From the NCBI GenBank assembly GCA_964367685.1, contig CAYIYM010000001.1:62001-126000 (forward strand): a stretch of 64,000 bases of DNA, given 5' to 3'. This stretch comes from CAUPWF01 sp964367685 (GTDB lineage Bacteria > Bacillota > Clostridia > Lachnospirales > Lachnospiraceae). The notes below the pieces were generated by a model. The model saw only the letters and a list, made by a program, of their open reading frames with translations, made no database searches and had not been told where the DNA came from. Position 1 is the stretch's first letter, and every line of letters begins with the position of its first letter. This document shows positions 27,601 to 36,464 of this stretch, piece by piece. The translations under genes were made by a program, and so were the position numbers.

Positions 27601-29104
27601 ATGGAATTGGTCTCTCTGGATTAATAAATGTACTAAAACGATCAACTATTTCTCCACCTTTGATTTTTACTGCTCCAATTTCAATAATACGATCCTTTAT
27701 TGAACTTAATCCAGTGGTCTCTAAATCAAATACAATGAATGTGTCCTCAAGTGTTTCCTCTTTTACATTGATAGCAATATCAACTAAGTCGTCTACAATA
27801 TAAGCTTCCATTCCATAAATAATCTTAAATGGGTCATCTTTTTCATAATGATCTAATACATGATTTGCAACTGGAAAGGATTGAACACAGCCGTGATCTG
27901 TTATTGCTATTGCTTTATGCCCCCAATCATGTGCACGGCTTACAATTGCACCTACATCTGATACTCCATCCATATCACTCATTTTAGTGTGGCAATGTAA
28001 TTCTACTCGTTTTTGTGTACTTGTATCCATTCTCTTTGTAGTAAAATCATTTATCTTCTTAATTCCTGTAACTGATGCAATGGTAAGTTCTTTATCATAT
28101 TTATCAATAGCAGTAATTCCCTTTACTTTTAAGAATTTACCTTTCCCGATAGATGCAGTAATTTCTGCGAGTTGCTCATTTTTCACGAACATTTTCACTC
28201 TAATTGTATCTGTAAAATCTGTAACATCAAACATTACGATACTCTTTTCATTTCGAATTTCGCGAATTTCCACTGCAATCACTTTGCCTTGGAATGTAAT
28301 TTCTCCCATTTCTGTTTGCACTTGACTCAACTCTATACAATCATCATCGAAATCATATCCATAGACGACATCTGGACTGCTTACCTTTTTAACAGGCGGC
28401 GTATAGAAACTCTTCTTTTCTTTTGGCTTATCTTTAGATTTTTCTGCAATCTTCTGAACAGGTTTTGATTCTCCATCTACTTGAGCACCTTCTTCTCCAA
28501 ATTCATCTTGCAGCTTACTTCCCATATTATTAATATCGTAAATTCTGTTAATTTCATTTTGAATTACTCGATCTTTTCCACGTTCAGATTCTTTTTTATC
28601 AAATTCTTTATACTCTACTTCTATTTGAATCGACATATTACATCTATTCTCAAAAACATCTCGCACTGTTTCAACTATGATATCGCATTTTCCTTCTGAT
28701 ATAATTGACTTCATTAGGATAAGTTTTAATTTGTTAGGTTCTTCAAATATACATTCTGAACGTTGAAACATGCTCCCAACTAAAACATTCTCTTTTGATA
28801 ATTCAATCACAATGCTTTCTTTGTAATCCTTCATAATATTTTTGATTGTATATTGTTCTGATAATTGAAAGGATTCCACAATCTGTATTTCAATATCACT
28901 TTTCCCAAATAATTGATTTTTAATCATATTTTCTACTTCGTACACATTATTTTTATATAGTAAATGCCTACTACTAATATAAATTTTTAACTTGTCTTTT
29001 AAAGAGGTAGTAGCAACTTTCGTCACTTCTACCTCTTTAAATAACATTTTTAAATTCCCACTTAATTTCAAAGTAGGAAATACTTCACCAAATAATTTCG
29101 TCAT
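24647..29104 (-). CDS. polC: DNA polymerase III alpha subunit, PolC type
   Basis: Replicative DNA polymerase with built-in 3'-5' proofreading, typical of low-GC Gram-positives. The 1485 residues show: N-terminal domains (1-240), an OB-fold (about 265-360), a PHP domain starting VELHCHTKMSDMDG (near 368) that is interrupted by the DEDD exonuclease (FIVFDLETTGLSS near 455 to about 625), a zinc-binding segment CESCFY...CPNCGAH (about 940-985), the polymerase motif EPDIDLNFSGEY (near 1003), and a helix-hairpin-helix region. The last residues QLSLFDF form a sliding-clamp-binding motif. It starts one base after the ispG stop, so translation is coupled. Confidence 0.98.
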   Translation of the reverse strand: MTKLFGEVFPTLKLSGNLKMLFKEVEVTKVATTSLKDKLKIYISSRHLLYKNNVYEVENMIKNQLFGKSDIEIQIVESFQLSEQYTIKNIMKDYKESIVIELSKENVLVGSMFQRSECIFEEPNKLKLILMKSIISEGKCDIIVETVRDVFENRCNMSIQIEVEYKEFDKKESERGKDRVIQNEINRIYDINNMGSKLQDEFGEEGAQVDGESKPVQKIAEKSKDKPKEKKSFYTPPVKKVSSPDVVYGYDFDDDCIELSQVQTEMGEITFQGKVIAVEIREIRNEKSIVMFDVTDFTDTIRVKMFVKNEQLAEITASIGKGKFLKVKGITAIDKYDKELTIASVTGIKKINDFTTKRMDTSTQKRVELHCHTKMSDMDGVSDVGAIVSRAHDWGHKAIAITDHGCVQSFPVANHVLDHYEKDDPFKIIYGMEAYIVDDLVDIAINVKEETLEDTFIVFDLETTGLSSIKDRIIEIGAVKIKGGEIVDRFSTFINPERPIPFKIEQLTGINDSMVIDAPKIEEILMDFLDFIDDGVLVAHNAGFDVGFLEQKCRFMEIYPKFTYLDTIALARVLLPTISRYTLNVVAKALKIPLENHHRAVDDANATAEIFLKFAEMLRERNIHDLKGINQFGSMNPDGIRKLPTYHAVILAKNTIGRVNLYTLVSESHLVYYARRPRIPKSLFMKYKEGLIIGTACEAGELYQAILNNKSEEHIAKICDFYTYFEIQPLANNHFMFESDKFSQINSDEDLIEINKKIIQLGNKFNKPVVATCDVHFLDPEDAVYRAIVMAGKGFKDADNQPPLYLKTTEEMLQEFEYLGSEKAFEVVVTNTNLIADMVEKISPVRPDKCPPVIENSDQELRDICYDKAHEWYGENIPEVVVARLERELNSIISNGYSVMYIIAQKLVWKSIEDGYLVGSRGSVGSSFVATMAGITEVNPMSPHYRCESCFYSDFESEEVLSYAGGCGWDMPDKNCPNCGAHLRKDGFDIPFETFLGFYGDKEPDIDLNFSGEYQANAHKYTEVLFGEGQTFKAGTIGTLAEKTAFGYVRNYYEERGVGKRTCEINRLLQGCTKIRRSTGQHPGGIIVLPHGENINAFTPIQRPANDVTSDIITTHFDYHSIDHNLLKLDILGHDDPTMIKMLEDLVQQITGEAFDATLIPLDDKGVMSMFAGTDALGITPSDIGGTKVGCLGIPEFGTDFVIQMVVDAKPQSLSDLIRISGLSHGTDVWLGNAQYLIQEGLATISTAICTRDDIMTYLINMGMESGLAFTIMESVRKGKGLKPDWIEAMLGANVPQWYIDSCEKIKYMFPKAHAAAYVMMAYRIAYCKLNYPLAYYGAYFSIRANAFSYELMCQGRDKLEYFLADYKKRSDILTNKEQDTLKDMRLVQEMYARGLEFLPLDIYVAKANDFQIIDGKLMPPLSSIEGMGEKAAEAVELASKDGKYLSKDDFRMRTKVSKTVIDLMADLNLLGNLPESNQLSLFDF

Positions 29105-29105
29105 C

Positions 29106-30161
29106 CTATTTGCCCCAGTTCAATAATTCTTCTTTTAAGGTGTCTAATAATTCGCTCTCAGGTACCTTCTTGATAATTTCGCCTTTTTTTATTAATAAAC
29201 CTTCTCCGATTCCACCTGCAATTCCAATATCTGCTTCTCTTGCTTCTCCAGGTCCATTCACTACACATCCCATGACAGCAACTTTAATATCAAGCGGAAT
29301 CTCAGCAACTAATTCCTCAACTTTATTAGCTAATTCAATTAAATTTATTTTTGTACGACCACATGTCGGACAAGAAACAACTTCAATTCCACCTTTTCTC
29401 AACCCCAGTGTTTTTAATATTAATTTACCACTTTTAATTTCTTCTACTGGATCTCCTGTTAAAGAGACTCTAATCGTATCTCCTATCCCTTGAGATAAAA
29501 TCATTCCCAATCCAAGTGCCGACTTAATATTCCCAGACCATAACGTTCCCGACTCTGTAATCCCAACATGAATCGGATACTTACATTTTTCGCTGATTAG
29601 CTCATGAGCCTTTACACACATCATAACATCTGAAGATTTAATGCTCACAACCAAATTATCATAATCTAGATCTTCAATCATCTTCAACTTATCCAATGCG
29701 CTCTCAACTAATCCCTCTGCTGTTACCCCATTATATTTTTCTAAAATATGTTTCTCTAAAGACCCACTATTTACACCTACTCGAATTGGGACCTGAAATT
29801 CTTTTGCCTTCTCAACAACAGCTTTTACTTTCTCAATCCCGCCAATATTCCCTGGATTTATTCTAATCTTATCCGCTCCATTTTCAATCGCAGCAATTGC
29901 CATTCTATAATCAAAATGTATATCTGCAACCAATGGGATATGAATTTGCTTCTTTATCTCTGCAATAGCTTTTGCAGCTTTCATAGTCGGTACAGTACAA
30001 CGCACAATTTCGCAACCAACCGCTTCTAGCTCAAGAATTTGCTTGATTGTAGCTTCTACATCCTCTGTATTTGTATTTGTCATAGATTGGATTGCAACCA
30101 GATTTCCTCCACCAATTGTTACAGCCCCTATTTTTATTTCTTTTGAAGTTAATCTTTGCAT
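29106..30161 (-). CDS. ispG: 4-hydroxy-3-methylbut-2-en-1-yl diphosphate synthase
   Basis: Fe-S enzyme of the MEP isoprenoid pathway, converting MEcPP to HMBPP with electrons from flavodoxin or ferredoxin. The 351-residue protein has the TIM-barrel start KEIKIGAVTIGG and VAIQSMTNTNTEDVEATIKQ, and the C-terminal cluster-binding cysteines in VSCPTCGRTK and MGCVVNGPGEA. It is the short two-domain bacterial form. It lies between a small membrane protein and polC, both closely spaced, in one operon; ispG next to polC is common in Clostridia. Confidence 0.97.
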   Translation of the reverse strand: MQRLTSKEIKIGAVTIGGGNLVAIQSMTNTNTEDVEATIKQILELEAVGCEIVRCTVPTMKAAKAIAEIKKQIHIPLVADIHFDYRMAIAAIENGADKIRINPGNIGGIEKVKAVVEKAKEFQVPIRVGVNSGSLEKHILEKYNGVTAEGLVESALDKLKMIEDLDYDNLVVSIKSSDVMMCVKAHELISEKCKYPIHVGITESGTLWSGNIKSALGLGMILSQGIGDTIRVSLTGDPVEEIKSGKLILKTLGLRKGGIEVVSCPTCGRTKINLIELANKVEELVAEIPLDIKVAVMGCVVNGPGEAREADIGIAGGIGEGLLIKKGEIIKKVPESELLDTLKEELLNWGK

Positions 30162-30173
30162 CTATCTATTCTC

Positions 30174-30581
30174 CTAGTCTTCTTTCGTAAAATTGCACAT
30201 TTCTCCTGATTCTCGATCCGTTAACGTCAAGGTATCTCCCGCAATGCTGTAAGTATAAGAAGTGCTATTTGCAAAAAAGGTGTTATCTAAATTATCTGAT
30301 TCTATATCAAAGTAATTAATCATGTATGCTTCTTTGTCTAATGTATAATTTACCTTTGCACTTTTATCTATTTCATGCAAATTTATAACAATTGTCTTAT
30401 CTGATATTTCAAGTGAAATATGTTGTTCTTCGTCACTTACCCAATATCCAAGTATGGGATTTACGACAAAAATTCTAGCAATGAAAGACACAATTACAAT
30501 CATTATCACAATTGTAGTCACAATTACAATCACTCTCCATATTAAGCTTCTTTTTTCCTCTGCCGTCTTTGAACTCATCAT
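30174..30581 (-). CDS. Small membrane-anchored protein of unknown function
   Basis: A 135-residue protein not recognised. The start is the first of two ATG codons at 30581 with GAGGTG 7 bases upstream; a longer frame to 30644 would cross the promoter. Residues 16-42 form one strong membrane segment (WRVIVIVTTIVIMIVIVSF), leaving a short positively charged cytoplasmic end. Residues 48-135 outside look like a small beta-rich lipocalin-like domain (PILGYWVSDEEQHISLEI, later YSIAGDTLTLTDRESGE). It is the first gene of the operon with ispG, polC and the helicase. Confidence 0.75.
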   Translation of the reverse strand: MMSSKTAEEKRSLIWRVIVIVTTIVIMIVIVSFIARIFVVNPILGYWVSDEEQHISLEISDKTIVINLHEIDKSAKVNYTLDKEAYMINYFDIESDNLDNTFFANSTSYTYSIAGDTLTLTDRESGEMCNFTKED

Positions 30582-30608
30582 ACAAACACCTCTACTTTCT
30601 ATTTCTAA

Positions 30609-30637
30609 ATTATACGTATTTTCCAGATTATTGTCAA
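30609..30637 (-). promoter_or_regulatory. Consensus promoter of the ispG-polC operon
   Basis: On the minus strand TTGACA (30632-30637), 17-base spacer, TATAAT (30609-30614): both boxes match consensus perfectly. The predicted leader before the first gene is about 20 bases. Confidence 0.88.
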
Positions 30638-30719
30638 CGAACAACCACCCTTATATTCTATATCTTTTATTAGTATATATAATATTAAGCACTAACCTCT
30701 ATTTACATTTTCTATATAT

Positions 30720-30761
30720 AAAAAAGGATGAACAAGTAATTTTTTTCTTACTTATTCATCC
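30720..30761 (-). terminator. Terminator of the DUF368 gene
   Basis: A 14-bp stem (30726-30739 with 30748-30761, one G-U pair on the minus strand) is followed on the minus strand by six U. It starts 10 bases after the DUF368 stop codon. Confidence 0.9.
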
Positions 30762-30771
30762 CTCTTTCATA

Positions 30772-31584
30772 CTATTTTTTTCCAAATTTATAAGCGACTA
30801 CTCCTGCAAGAATTGCAAGAACAACTCCTACACCAAACTCAATATTCAATAGAATCCCAGGAAAAATAGCGAAAATAGATCCTGCCATCAATCCCAATAT
30901 TCCACTATATGTCTGTTGTGGGAATTTAGCAAATAGTTTGTCAATAATCTTGGCACATACCAAAACGCCTACACCACAACCTAAACCTATTGGTATCAAA
31001 ATCATAATATTAAAATCTGATATAGCTGTCAATATAGTTGTATACATCCCCAATAATAACATAACAAAAGAACCCGATATTCCTGGGATAATCATTGCTC
31101 CAGCAGCTACAAAAGAAGCGGCAAAAATCTGAATAAAACTTGTAACAGAAAGCACTGTAATCACTTGACTTCCACTATCATCTGGATTTGTAAATGCCAT
31201 ATATAGCATTATTACTAAGCATACACCAAAGGATATACCGCTTCCTATCTTTAGTTTTGACTCCTTTGCCTTTTCAAAAATCATCGGAATAGAACCAATG
31301 ATAAGACCTACAAATACCAAGTTTGTTGCTATGTGAAAATTCGCCAATGAAAACTCTATAATCTTTGAAAAAACAAGAATCCCTAATCCTGCGCCAATTC
31401 CTATTGGTATCAAGAATTTCATTGAATTTTTAAAATCACTTTTGATATTTGATACACTATGTATCAATTGGTCATACACCTTTAAAATCACTGCCATAGT
31501 GCCGCCAGAAACTCCCGGAATGATATTTGCAACTCCAATGATAGCTCCATATATTATTTGTCTCATCATTTCTTTGATATCCAA
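30772..31584 (-). CDS. DUF368 family membrane protein (undecaprenyl-phosphate translocase type, PopT)
   Basis: A 270-residue polytopic membrane protein with two similar halves, each starting with a glycine/proline motif: ANIIPGVSGGTMAV (about 19-32) and AMIIPGISGSFVML (near 160). DUF368 proteins have been shown to move undecaprenyl phosphate back across the membrane for cell-wall synthesis; assignment here is by family. The start is a TTG at 31584 with GAGGTG 5-6 bases upstream; the next in-frame ATG has no binding site. It follows the aminotransferase gene by 51 bases and ends in a strong terminator. Confidence 0.88.
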   Translation of the reverse strand: MDIKEMMRQIIYGAIIGVANIIPGVSGGTMAVILKVYDQLIHSVSNIKSDFKNSMKFLIPIGIGAGLGILVFSKIIEFSLANFHIATNLVFVGLIIGSIPMIFEKAKESKLKIGSGISFGVCLVIMLYMAFTNPDDSGSQVITVLSVTSFIQIFAASFVAAGAMIIPGISGSFVMLLLGMYTTILTAISDFNIMILIPIGLGCGVGVLVCAKIIDKLFAKFPQQTYSGILGLMAGSIFAIFPGILLNIEFGVGVVLAILAGVVAYKFGKK

Positions 31585-31635
31585 TTTTGCACCTCGATTA
31601 ACCTTCTTTATTTTATCAATTTAATTTGTGCTCTC

Positions 31636-32826
31636 TTATAGAGCATTCACTTCACTCATTAATTCTTTGAATTTTGGTAGAGCGTTTGTAATTGTCTCAT
31701 AGGATACACAATATGCTATGCGAATAAATCCTGGACAACCAAATCCTCGCCCTGATACCATGAGAATATTATATTTTTTCGCCATACTAATAAAATCCAT
31801 CTCATTTTCAAGTGGTGATTTTATAAATAAGTAAAATGCACCTTCTGGTTTGATACATTCAATTCCCAATTCACTTAAACCATTATATAATACTTCTCTG
31901 TTACGATTATAGTAAGACACATCTGTTGATTCTTTGATACATCTTCCAACAATTTTTTGTTGAAGTGTTGGCGCATTTACAAAACCTAATATACGATTTG
32001 CAACAGTTGCAGCTCCAATTACAAGTTCACTATCTGTCACCTCATCTGGGATTACAAGATAACCGATTCTCTCTCCTGGAAGCGACAATGACTTGCTGTA
32101 AGAATATCCTACAACTGTATTCTTATAATAGTGTGTTAAATACGGCACTTCAATTCCATCGTATACTAACTCGCGATATGGTTCATCTGAAACAATGTAA
32201 ATTTCAGTTCCAAATTCTTCTTGTTTTTCTTCTAAGATTGCTGCCAAACGAATAATAGTTTCCTCTGAATAAACAACTCCTGTTGGATTGTTTGGAGAGT
32301 TAATAATAACAGCCTTTGTTTTCTCTGTGATCGCATCTTCAAATTCATCAAATTGAGGTTGAAAAGTCTCTGTGTTTGGAGAAATTTCGACTAATTTTCC
32401 ATCAAAATTATTCACATAGTTTCTATACTCACTGAAAAACGGAGCAAATACAATCACTTCATCTTCTGGATTTAGCAAGGTTTTTAATATTACATTTAAT
32501 CCACCTGCTGCTCCAACCGTCATTATAATATTCTTCGCTGTAAAAGATGTTTCAAATCTTTCATTTAGAGAGTTAGCTACAATCATTCTAACCTCTTCAT
32601 ACCCTGCATTGTTTGTGTATCCATGCAATGCTACTGTATTTTCAGTTTCAACAATATCAATAATCGCCTTCTTAATGCTATCTGGCGCAGCTACATTCGG
32701 ATTTCCCAAACTAAAATCATATACATTTTCTGCTCCGTGTAATTGTGCTAATTTTCTACCTTCTTCAAACATTGCTCTAATAGCTGAACTATTTGCAACC
32801 ATTTGTTCCATTTTTTTTGAAATCAT
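31636..32826 (-). CDS. Class I/II pyridoxal-phosphate aminotransferase
   Basis: A 396-residue fold-type I aminotransferase. Recognisable are DFSLGNPNVAAPDSIKKAI at the N terminus, NSPNNPTGVVYSEE (near 178), SDEPYRELVYDG (near 213), the PLP lysine in SYSKSLSLPGERIGY (near 240), and GFGCPGFIRIAYC near the C terminus that would bind the substrate carboxylate. It resembles aspartate/aromatic aminotransferases; the exact substrate is not clear. It lies between the DUF2156 and DUF368 genes in a probable three-gene unit. Confidence 0.93.
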   Translation of the reverse strand: MISKKMEQMVANSSAIRAMFEEGRKLAQLHGAENVYDFSLGNPNVAAPDSIKKAIIDIVETENTVALHGYTNNAGYEEVRMIVANSLNERFETSFTAKNIIMTVGAAGGLNVILKTLLNPEDEVIVFAPFFSEYRNYVNNFDGKLVEISPNTETFQPQFDEFEDAITEKTKAVIINSPNNPTGVVYSEETIIRLAAILEEKQEEFGTEIYIVSDEPYRELVYDGIEVPYLTHYYKNTVVGYSYSKSLSLPGERIGYLVIPDEVTDSELVIGAATVANRILGFVNAPTLQQKIVGRCIKESTDVSYYNRNREVLYNGLSELGIECIKPEGAFYLFIKSPLENEMDFISMAKKYNILMVSGRGFGCPGFIRIAYCVSYETITNALPKFKELMSEVNAL

Positions 32827-32844
32827 TTCTTAATCCCTCACTCT

Positions 32845-33744
32845 TCATTTGATTTTTCTTGTAACAAACCCTTTTTCAACCATAAACACCGGTCGGTATG
32901 ATAATTTGGCTTTGCGCAACCCCTCAGCCCCTGTATCTTCTTCTCGATTAATATACATATAATCTTGGCATTCATGTTCCACAAATTGTTGATTTATCAT
33001 TGGATATGCACCTTGAATATCACTGTACGCCTTCTCTATATGAACTACAAATGTATCATCACAGATAGGTTCTCCAATTGTAAATGCAACTATATTGCCA
33101 TCAACTCTTAAAATTCCGCCACGCAAGTCAAGTTCTTTATATAAGCGAATTGCATTAAGTGTAACACACATTTCTTTTATTTTTTCTTCATCATCTTCAC
33201 ACCCATTGAGTTCACGCCATTTTAATGCCATTTGAAAACAGTCTTCCATATTTTCATCTGATAAAGATTCATAACTCCAATTTTCATAAGTTGCTTTGAA
33301 TTTGTTAATATGATTTCTCTTAGCATGTAACTTTTTGCCTGCAAGTGTGGTTAACTTCTCACATTCATAAACATAATCCGCAATATCTGGATTATATACA
33401 ATTTGGAACTCGTCTTGTCGCCATTCAGAAAGTTCTTCAAACATGCTCTCTGTCACATTATAGAGCTGAAACTCTTGTCCTCTTTCTTCGCTATATTTTT
33501 CCAGAACTTGAATAGCTTTTTTTACATCTTCTTTCGCACCTGCTGGATAAGTAAATGCTAATCCCTCGTCTTCACTTTTAAAAACTACTGTATTTTCAAT
33601 TACTGCATATTTTACGTTATAATGTCTTGCCCAGAGAAATACATTTACAAATGTTCTCTCGCAACTTCTACTACAATAGTTTACAAATTTGTCTGCAATT
33701 ATCTCTTTGTCTTCCAATAAGGGTCTCTTAAATTTGATTTCCAC
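32845..33744 (-). CDS. DUF2156 domain protein (phosphatidylglycerol lysyltransferase-like fold)
   Basis: A 299-residue soluble protein of the DUF2156 family, whose double-GNAT fold is shared with the catalytic part of lysyl-phosphatidylglycerol synthase. Family-like features are SCERTFVNVFLWARHYN near 30, KKLHAKRNHINKFKATY near 140, and YMYINREEDTGAEGLRKAKLSYRPV near the C terminus. It lacks the membrane domain of MprF, so the acceptor is unknown. The start codon is GTG with GAGG 8 bases upstream. It is the first gene of the unit running into the aminotransferase and DUF368 genes. Confidence 0.87.
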   Translation of the reverse strand: MEIKFKRPLLEDKEIIADKFVNYCSRSCERTFVNVFLWARHYNVKYAVIENTVVFKSEDEGLAFTYPAGAKEDVKKAIQVLEKYSEERGQEFQLYNVTESMFEELSEWRQDEFQIVYNPDIADYVYECEKLTTLAGKKLHAKRNHINKFKATYENWSYESLSDENMEDCFQMALKWRELNGCEDDEEKIKEMCVTLNAIRLYKELDLRGGILRVDGNIVAFTIGEPICDDTFVVHIEKAYSDIQGAYPMINQQFVEHECQDYMYINREEDTGAEGLRKAKLSYRPVFMVEKGFVTRKIK

Positions 33745-33781
33745 AATAAAGCCTCGCCTTCTTTACATTCACTAATTTATT

Positions 33782-33810
33782 ATTATAGCATAATACCCCC
33801 TCTTATCCAA
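33782..33810 (-). promoter_or_regulatory. Promoter of the DUF2156 gene
   Basis: On the minus strand TTGGAT (33805-33810), 17-base spacer, TATAAT (33782-33787). The -10 is perfect and the -35 partial. Confidence 0.68.
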
Positions 33811-33832
33811 TCTGTAAAGAGAGAATTCATGA

Positions 33833-33862
33833 AAAAAATGTGTGCAAATGCACACATTTTTT
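33833..33862 (-). terminator. Terminator of the rubrerythrin gene
   Basis: A perfect 13-bp stem (33833-33845 with 33850-33862) with a 4-base loop; its A/T ends give a U6 tail in either direction. It starts directly after the rubrerythrin stop. Confidence 0.9.
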
Positions 33863-33863
33863 A

Positions 33864-34397
33864 TTAATAATTTACTTTTCTAACTTCAAAATAAGCTTTT
33901 GGATGGTTACATACTGGACATAGATCTGGTGCTTCTGTACCCTCTAATAAATGTCCACAATTTCTACACTCCCATACTACTGCTTCATTCTTTTCAAATA
34001 CAGTACCATTTTCAACATTCTTTAGCAATGCAAGATATCTCTCTTCATGTGCTCGCTCAATCTTAGCCACACCGCGGAATTGTTCAGCAAGTTCTTTAAA
34101 ACCTTCTGCATCTGCATCTTCGGCGAATTGCTTATACATATCCGACCATTCATAATTCTCACCAGATGCTGCCTCCTTTAGGTTCTCTGCTGTAGTGCCT
34201 AACTCTCCTAACGCTTTAAACCATAACTCTGCATGTTCTTTTTCATTTCCTGCAGTAGCTTCAAAGATTGCGCTTATTTGTTGGTACCCCTCTTTTTTTG
34301 CTACAGATGCAAAATAAGTATACTTATTTCTTGCTTGTGACTCGCCCGCAAATGCTGCACGTAAGTTAGCTTCTGTTTTAGTCCCTTTAAAATTCAT
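33864..34397 (-). CDS. Rubrerythrin
   Basis: Non-haem di-iron protein that reduces hydrogen peroxide in anaerobes. The 177 residues comprise a four-helix ferritin-like domain with iron ligands in FAGESQARNKYTYF, TAGNEKEHAELWF and VAKIERAHEERY, and a C-terminal rubredoxin domain with WECRNCGH and LCPVCNHPKAYF supplying the four cysteines. GGAGG lies before the ATG. It is a single-gene unit with its own promoter and terminator, as expected for a stress gene. Confidence 0.97.
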   Translation of the reverse strand: MNFKGTKTEANLRAAFAGESQARNKYTYFASVAKKEGYQQISAIFEATAGNEKEHAELWFKALGELGTTAENLKEAASGENYEWSDMYKQFAEDADAEGFKELAEQFRGVAKIERAHEERYLALLKNVENGTVFEKNEAVVWECRNCGHLLEGTEAPDLCPVCNHPKAYFEVRKVNY

Positions 34398-34432
34398 ACA
34401 ATTCCTCCTTTAATGAAATTCGTTATGAATTA

Positions 34433-34461
34433 AGTGTATCTATGTTTGAATATTTTGTCAA
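34433..34461 (-). promoter_or_regulatory. Promoter of the rubrerythrin gene
   Basis: On the minus strand TTGACA (34456-34461), 17-base spacer, TACACT (34433-34438). The -35 is perfect and the -10 matches at four positions. Confidence 0.65.
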
Positions 34462-34503
34462 TTGTATAAATCATCAGTTTTTATAAAGATTATTTTACAA
34501 TTT

Positions 34504-35577
34504 TTACTCTTCATTCATATTTGCTAGCTTAGCCGCTTGATCCGCCGCAATCAAACTATCAATTACATCTGTCAAATCACCATTCATAATTGCATCTAAT
34601 CTATGAAGTGTTAATTTAATTCTATGATCTGTTACTCTACCTTGCGGGAAATTGTATGTTCTAATCTTCTCTGAACGATCTCCTGTCCCAACTTGACTGC
34701 GTCGTGCTGCTGATTCAGCATCTTGCTGCTTCTCAAGTTCTAACTCATATAATCTTGCACGGAGTACCTTAAGAGCTTTTTCTTTATTTTTAAGCTGAGA
34801 TTTCTCATCTTGACTCGAAATAACAATACCCGTTGGCATATGTGTCAATCGAACTGCAGAGTCTGTTGTATTAACACTTTGCCCCCCGTTTCCAGATGAT
34901 CTGAAAACGTCAATTCTACAATCATTCATATCTAATTCAACATCTACCTCTTCTGCTTCTGGCATGATTGCTACAGTAATCGTTGATGTATGAATACGTC
35001 CACCTGATTCTGTTTCTGGAACACGCTGTACTCGATGCACTCCACTTTCATATTTCAATTTAGAATATGCCCCTTGACCCGTGATCATAAATACACATTC
35101 TTTAAATCCACCAATTCCATTTTCATTCAGAGAAATCATTTCTACTCTCCATCGATTTGATTCCGCATAATGTTGATACATACGATAAATTTCTGCTGCA
35201 AACAAAGCAGCTTCATCACCACCTGCTCCACCACGAATTTCTACAATAACATTTTTGTCATCATTTGGATCTTTTGGTAGAAGTAAAATCTTCAATTCTT
35301 CTTCTAATTCTTCTACACGCTTTTTAGAATCGTTTAACTCCTCTTTTAGCATTTCCTTCATATCTTCGTCAGATTCTTCACCTAACATCTCTAAACTATC
35401 TTCAATTGTTTGCTTACACGTTTTATATTCTTTATAAGCCTCTACGATTGGCGATAAATCGTTTTGCTCTTTCATCAACTTGCGAAAACGATCTTGATTT
35501 GCTACTACATTAGGTTCTTGTAATTCACCAAGAACTTCTTCAAAACGTATAATTAAAACCTCTAATTTATCAAACAT
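34504..35577 (-). CDS. prfA: Peptide chain release factor 1
   Basis: Reads UAA and UAG stop codons and triggers peptide release. The 357 residues include the GGQ motif in RSSGNGGQSVNTTDSAVRL (near 230), the anticodon-like region (about 110-200) and the N-terminal helical domain. It lies 31 bases after prmC, whose product methylates the glutamine of GGQ, so enzyme and substrate are made together. GGAGG precedes the ATG. Confidence 0.98.
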   Translation of the reverse strand: MFDKLEVLIIRFEEVLGELQEPNVVANQDRFRKLMKEQNDLSPIVEAYKEYKTCKQTIEDSLEMLGEESDEDMKEMLKEELNDSKKRVEELEEELKILLLPKDPNDDKNVIVEIRGGAGGDEAALFAAEIYRMYQHYAESNRWRVEMISLNENGIGGFKECVFMITGQGAYSKLKYESGVHRVQRVPETESGGRIHTSTITVAIMPEAEEVDVELDMNDCRIDVFRSSGNGGQSVNTTDSAVRLTHMPTGIVISSQDEKSQLKNKEKALKVLRARLYELELEKQQDAESAARRSQVGTGDRSEKIRTYNFPQGRVTDHRIKLTLHRLDAIMNGDLTDVIDSLIAADQAAKLANMNEE

Positions 35578-35608
35578 GATATGCCTCCATTTATTTACCT
35601 TATCTTTG

Positions 35609-36463
35609 TTATTCTATATGACCATATACTACTCGGTCAAGTCCCGTTAAATCTTTTTTTATTTCAACATCTATAAAGTTATGTTCTTTCATATAAGAAG
35701 ACACTGCTTCTCCTTGATCATATCCAATTTCAAATAACAAGATGCCACCTTTTTTCAAATAATGATGCGCTTCTTCAATTATTTTCCTATAGAAAAAGAG
35801 TCCATCATCCATCCCATCTAGTGCTAACATAGGATCAAATGTCTTCACTTCCTCTTCTAGCTCTCTAATATCAGATGTTGGAATATATGGCGGATTGGAT
35901 ACAATTATGTCATACATATGATGAATTTTCTCAAATAAATCACTTTCAATCCAATTACAATTCACATCGTTTAATTGTCCGTTTTCCCTTGAAACATTCA
36001 ATGCATCTTTTGAAATATCTACACCTGTTCCTACCACATTATTTCTCATTTTCAAAATACTGATAATAATACAACCAGAACCAGTGCACATATCTAGCAC
36101 TTCTATTGCTTCACTATTTTGATGGTTTTGAGTTTTCGGAATGTAATCTAATGTTAACTCTACAAGTGTTTCTGTATCTTGTCTTGGGATTAATACATGC
36201 TCATTAACCTTGAACAAAAAGCCCATAAATTCTTGAATTCCTGTAATATGTTGAAGTGGAATTCTTTGTTTTCTTTTTTGTATAATCTCTTGATAAACAT
36301 TCCACTCTTCTTCGTTTAACTGTCGCTTTGGATTCCCAAAATACTCTGCGCGTCCAATTCTCGTTACAAATTCCAACAAATACCATGCATCCAAGTTTGC
36401 TTCTAGAATTTTTGCTTCTTCAAGTGTAACACGTCCATAATCAAGGGCTTGCTTTAATGTCAT
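35609..36463 (-). CDS. prmC: Release factor glutamine methyltransferase PrmC
   Basis: SAM-dependent methyltransferase that modifies the GGQ glutamine of release factors. 284 residues: a helical N-terminal domain (1-80) and a Rossmann domain with VLDMCTGSGCIIISILK (near 123) and the hallmark NPPY motif in IIVSNPPYIPTSDI (near 190). It starts one base after the DUF1385 stop, with GGAGAGG upstream, and precedes prfA. Confidence 0.97.
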   Translation of the reverse strand: MTLKQALDYGRVTLEEAKILEANLDAWYLLEFVTRIGRAEYFGNPKRQLNEEEWNVYQEIIQKRKQRIPLQHITGIQEFMGFLFKVNEHVLIPRQDTETLVELTLDYIPKTQNHQNSEAIEVLDMCTGSGCIIISILKMRNNVVGTGVDISKDALNVSRENGQLNDVNCNWIESDLFEKIHHMYDIIVSNPPYIPTSDIRELEEEVKTFDPMLALDGMDDGLFFYRKIIEEAHHYLKKGGILLFEIGYDQGEAVSSYMKEHNFIDVEIKKDLTGLDRVVYGHIE

Positions 36464-36464
36464 A

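Noticed and set aside
34398..34460. Possible PerR box before the rubrerythrin gene
   Set aside because: Only TTAAT/ATTAA-like ends match; the inner bases do not fit the TTATAATnATTATAA pattern well enough.
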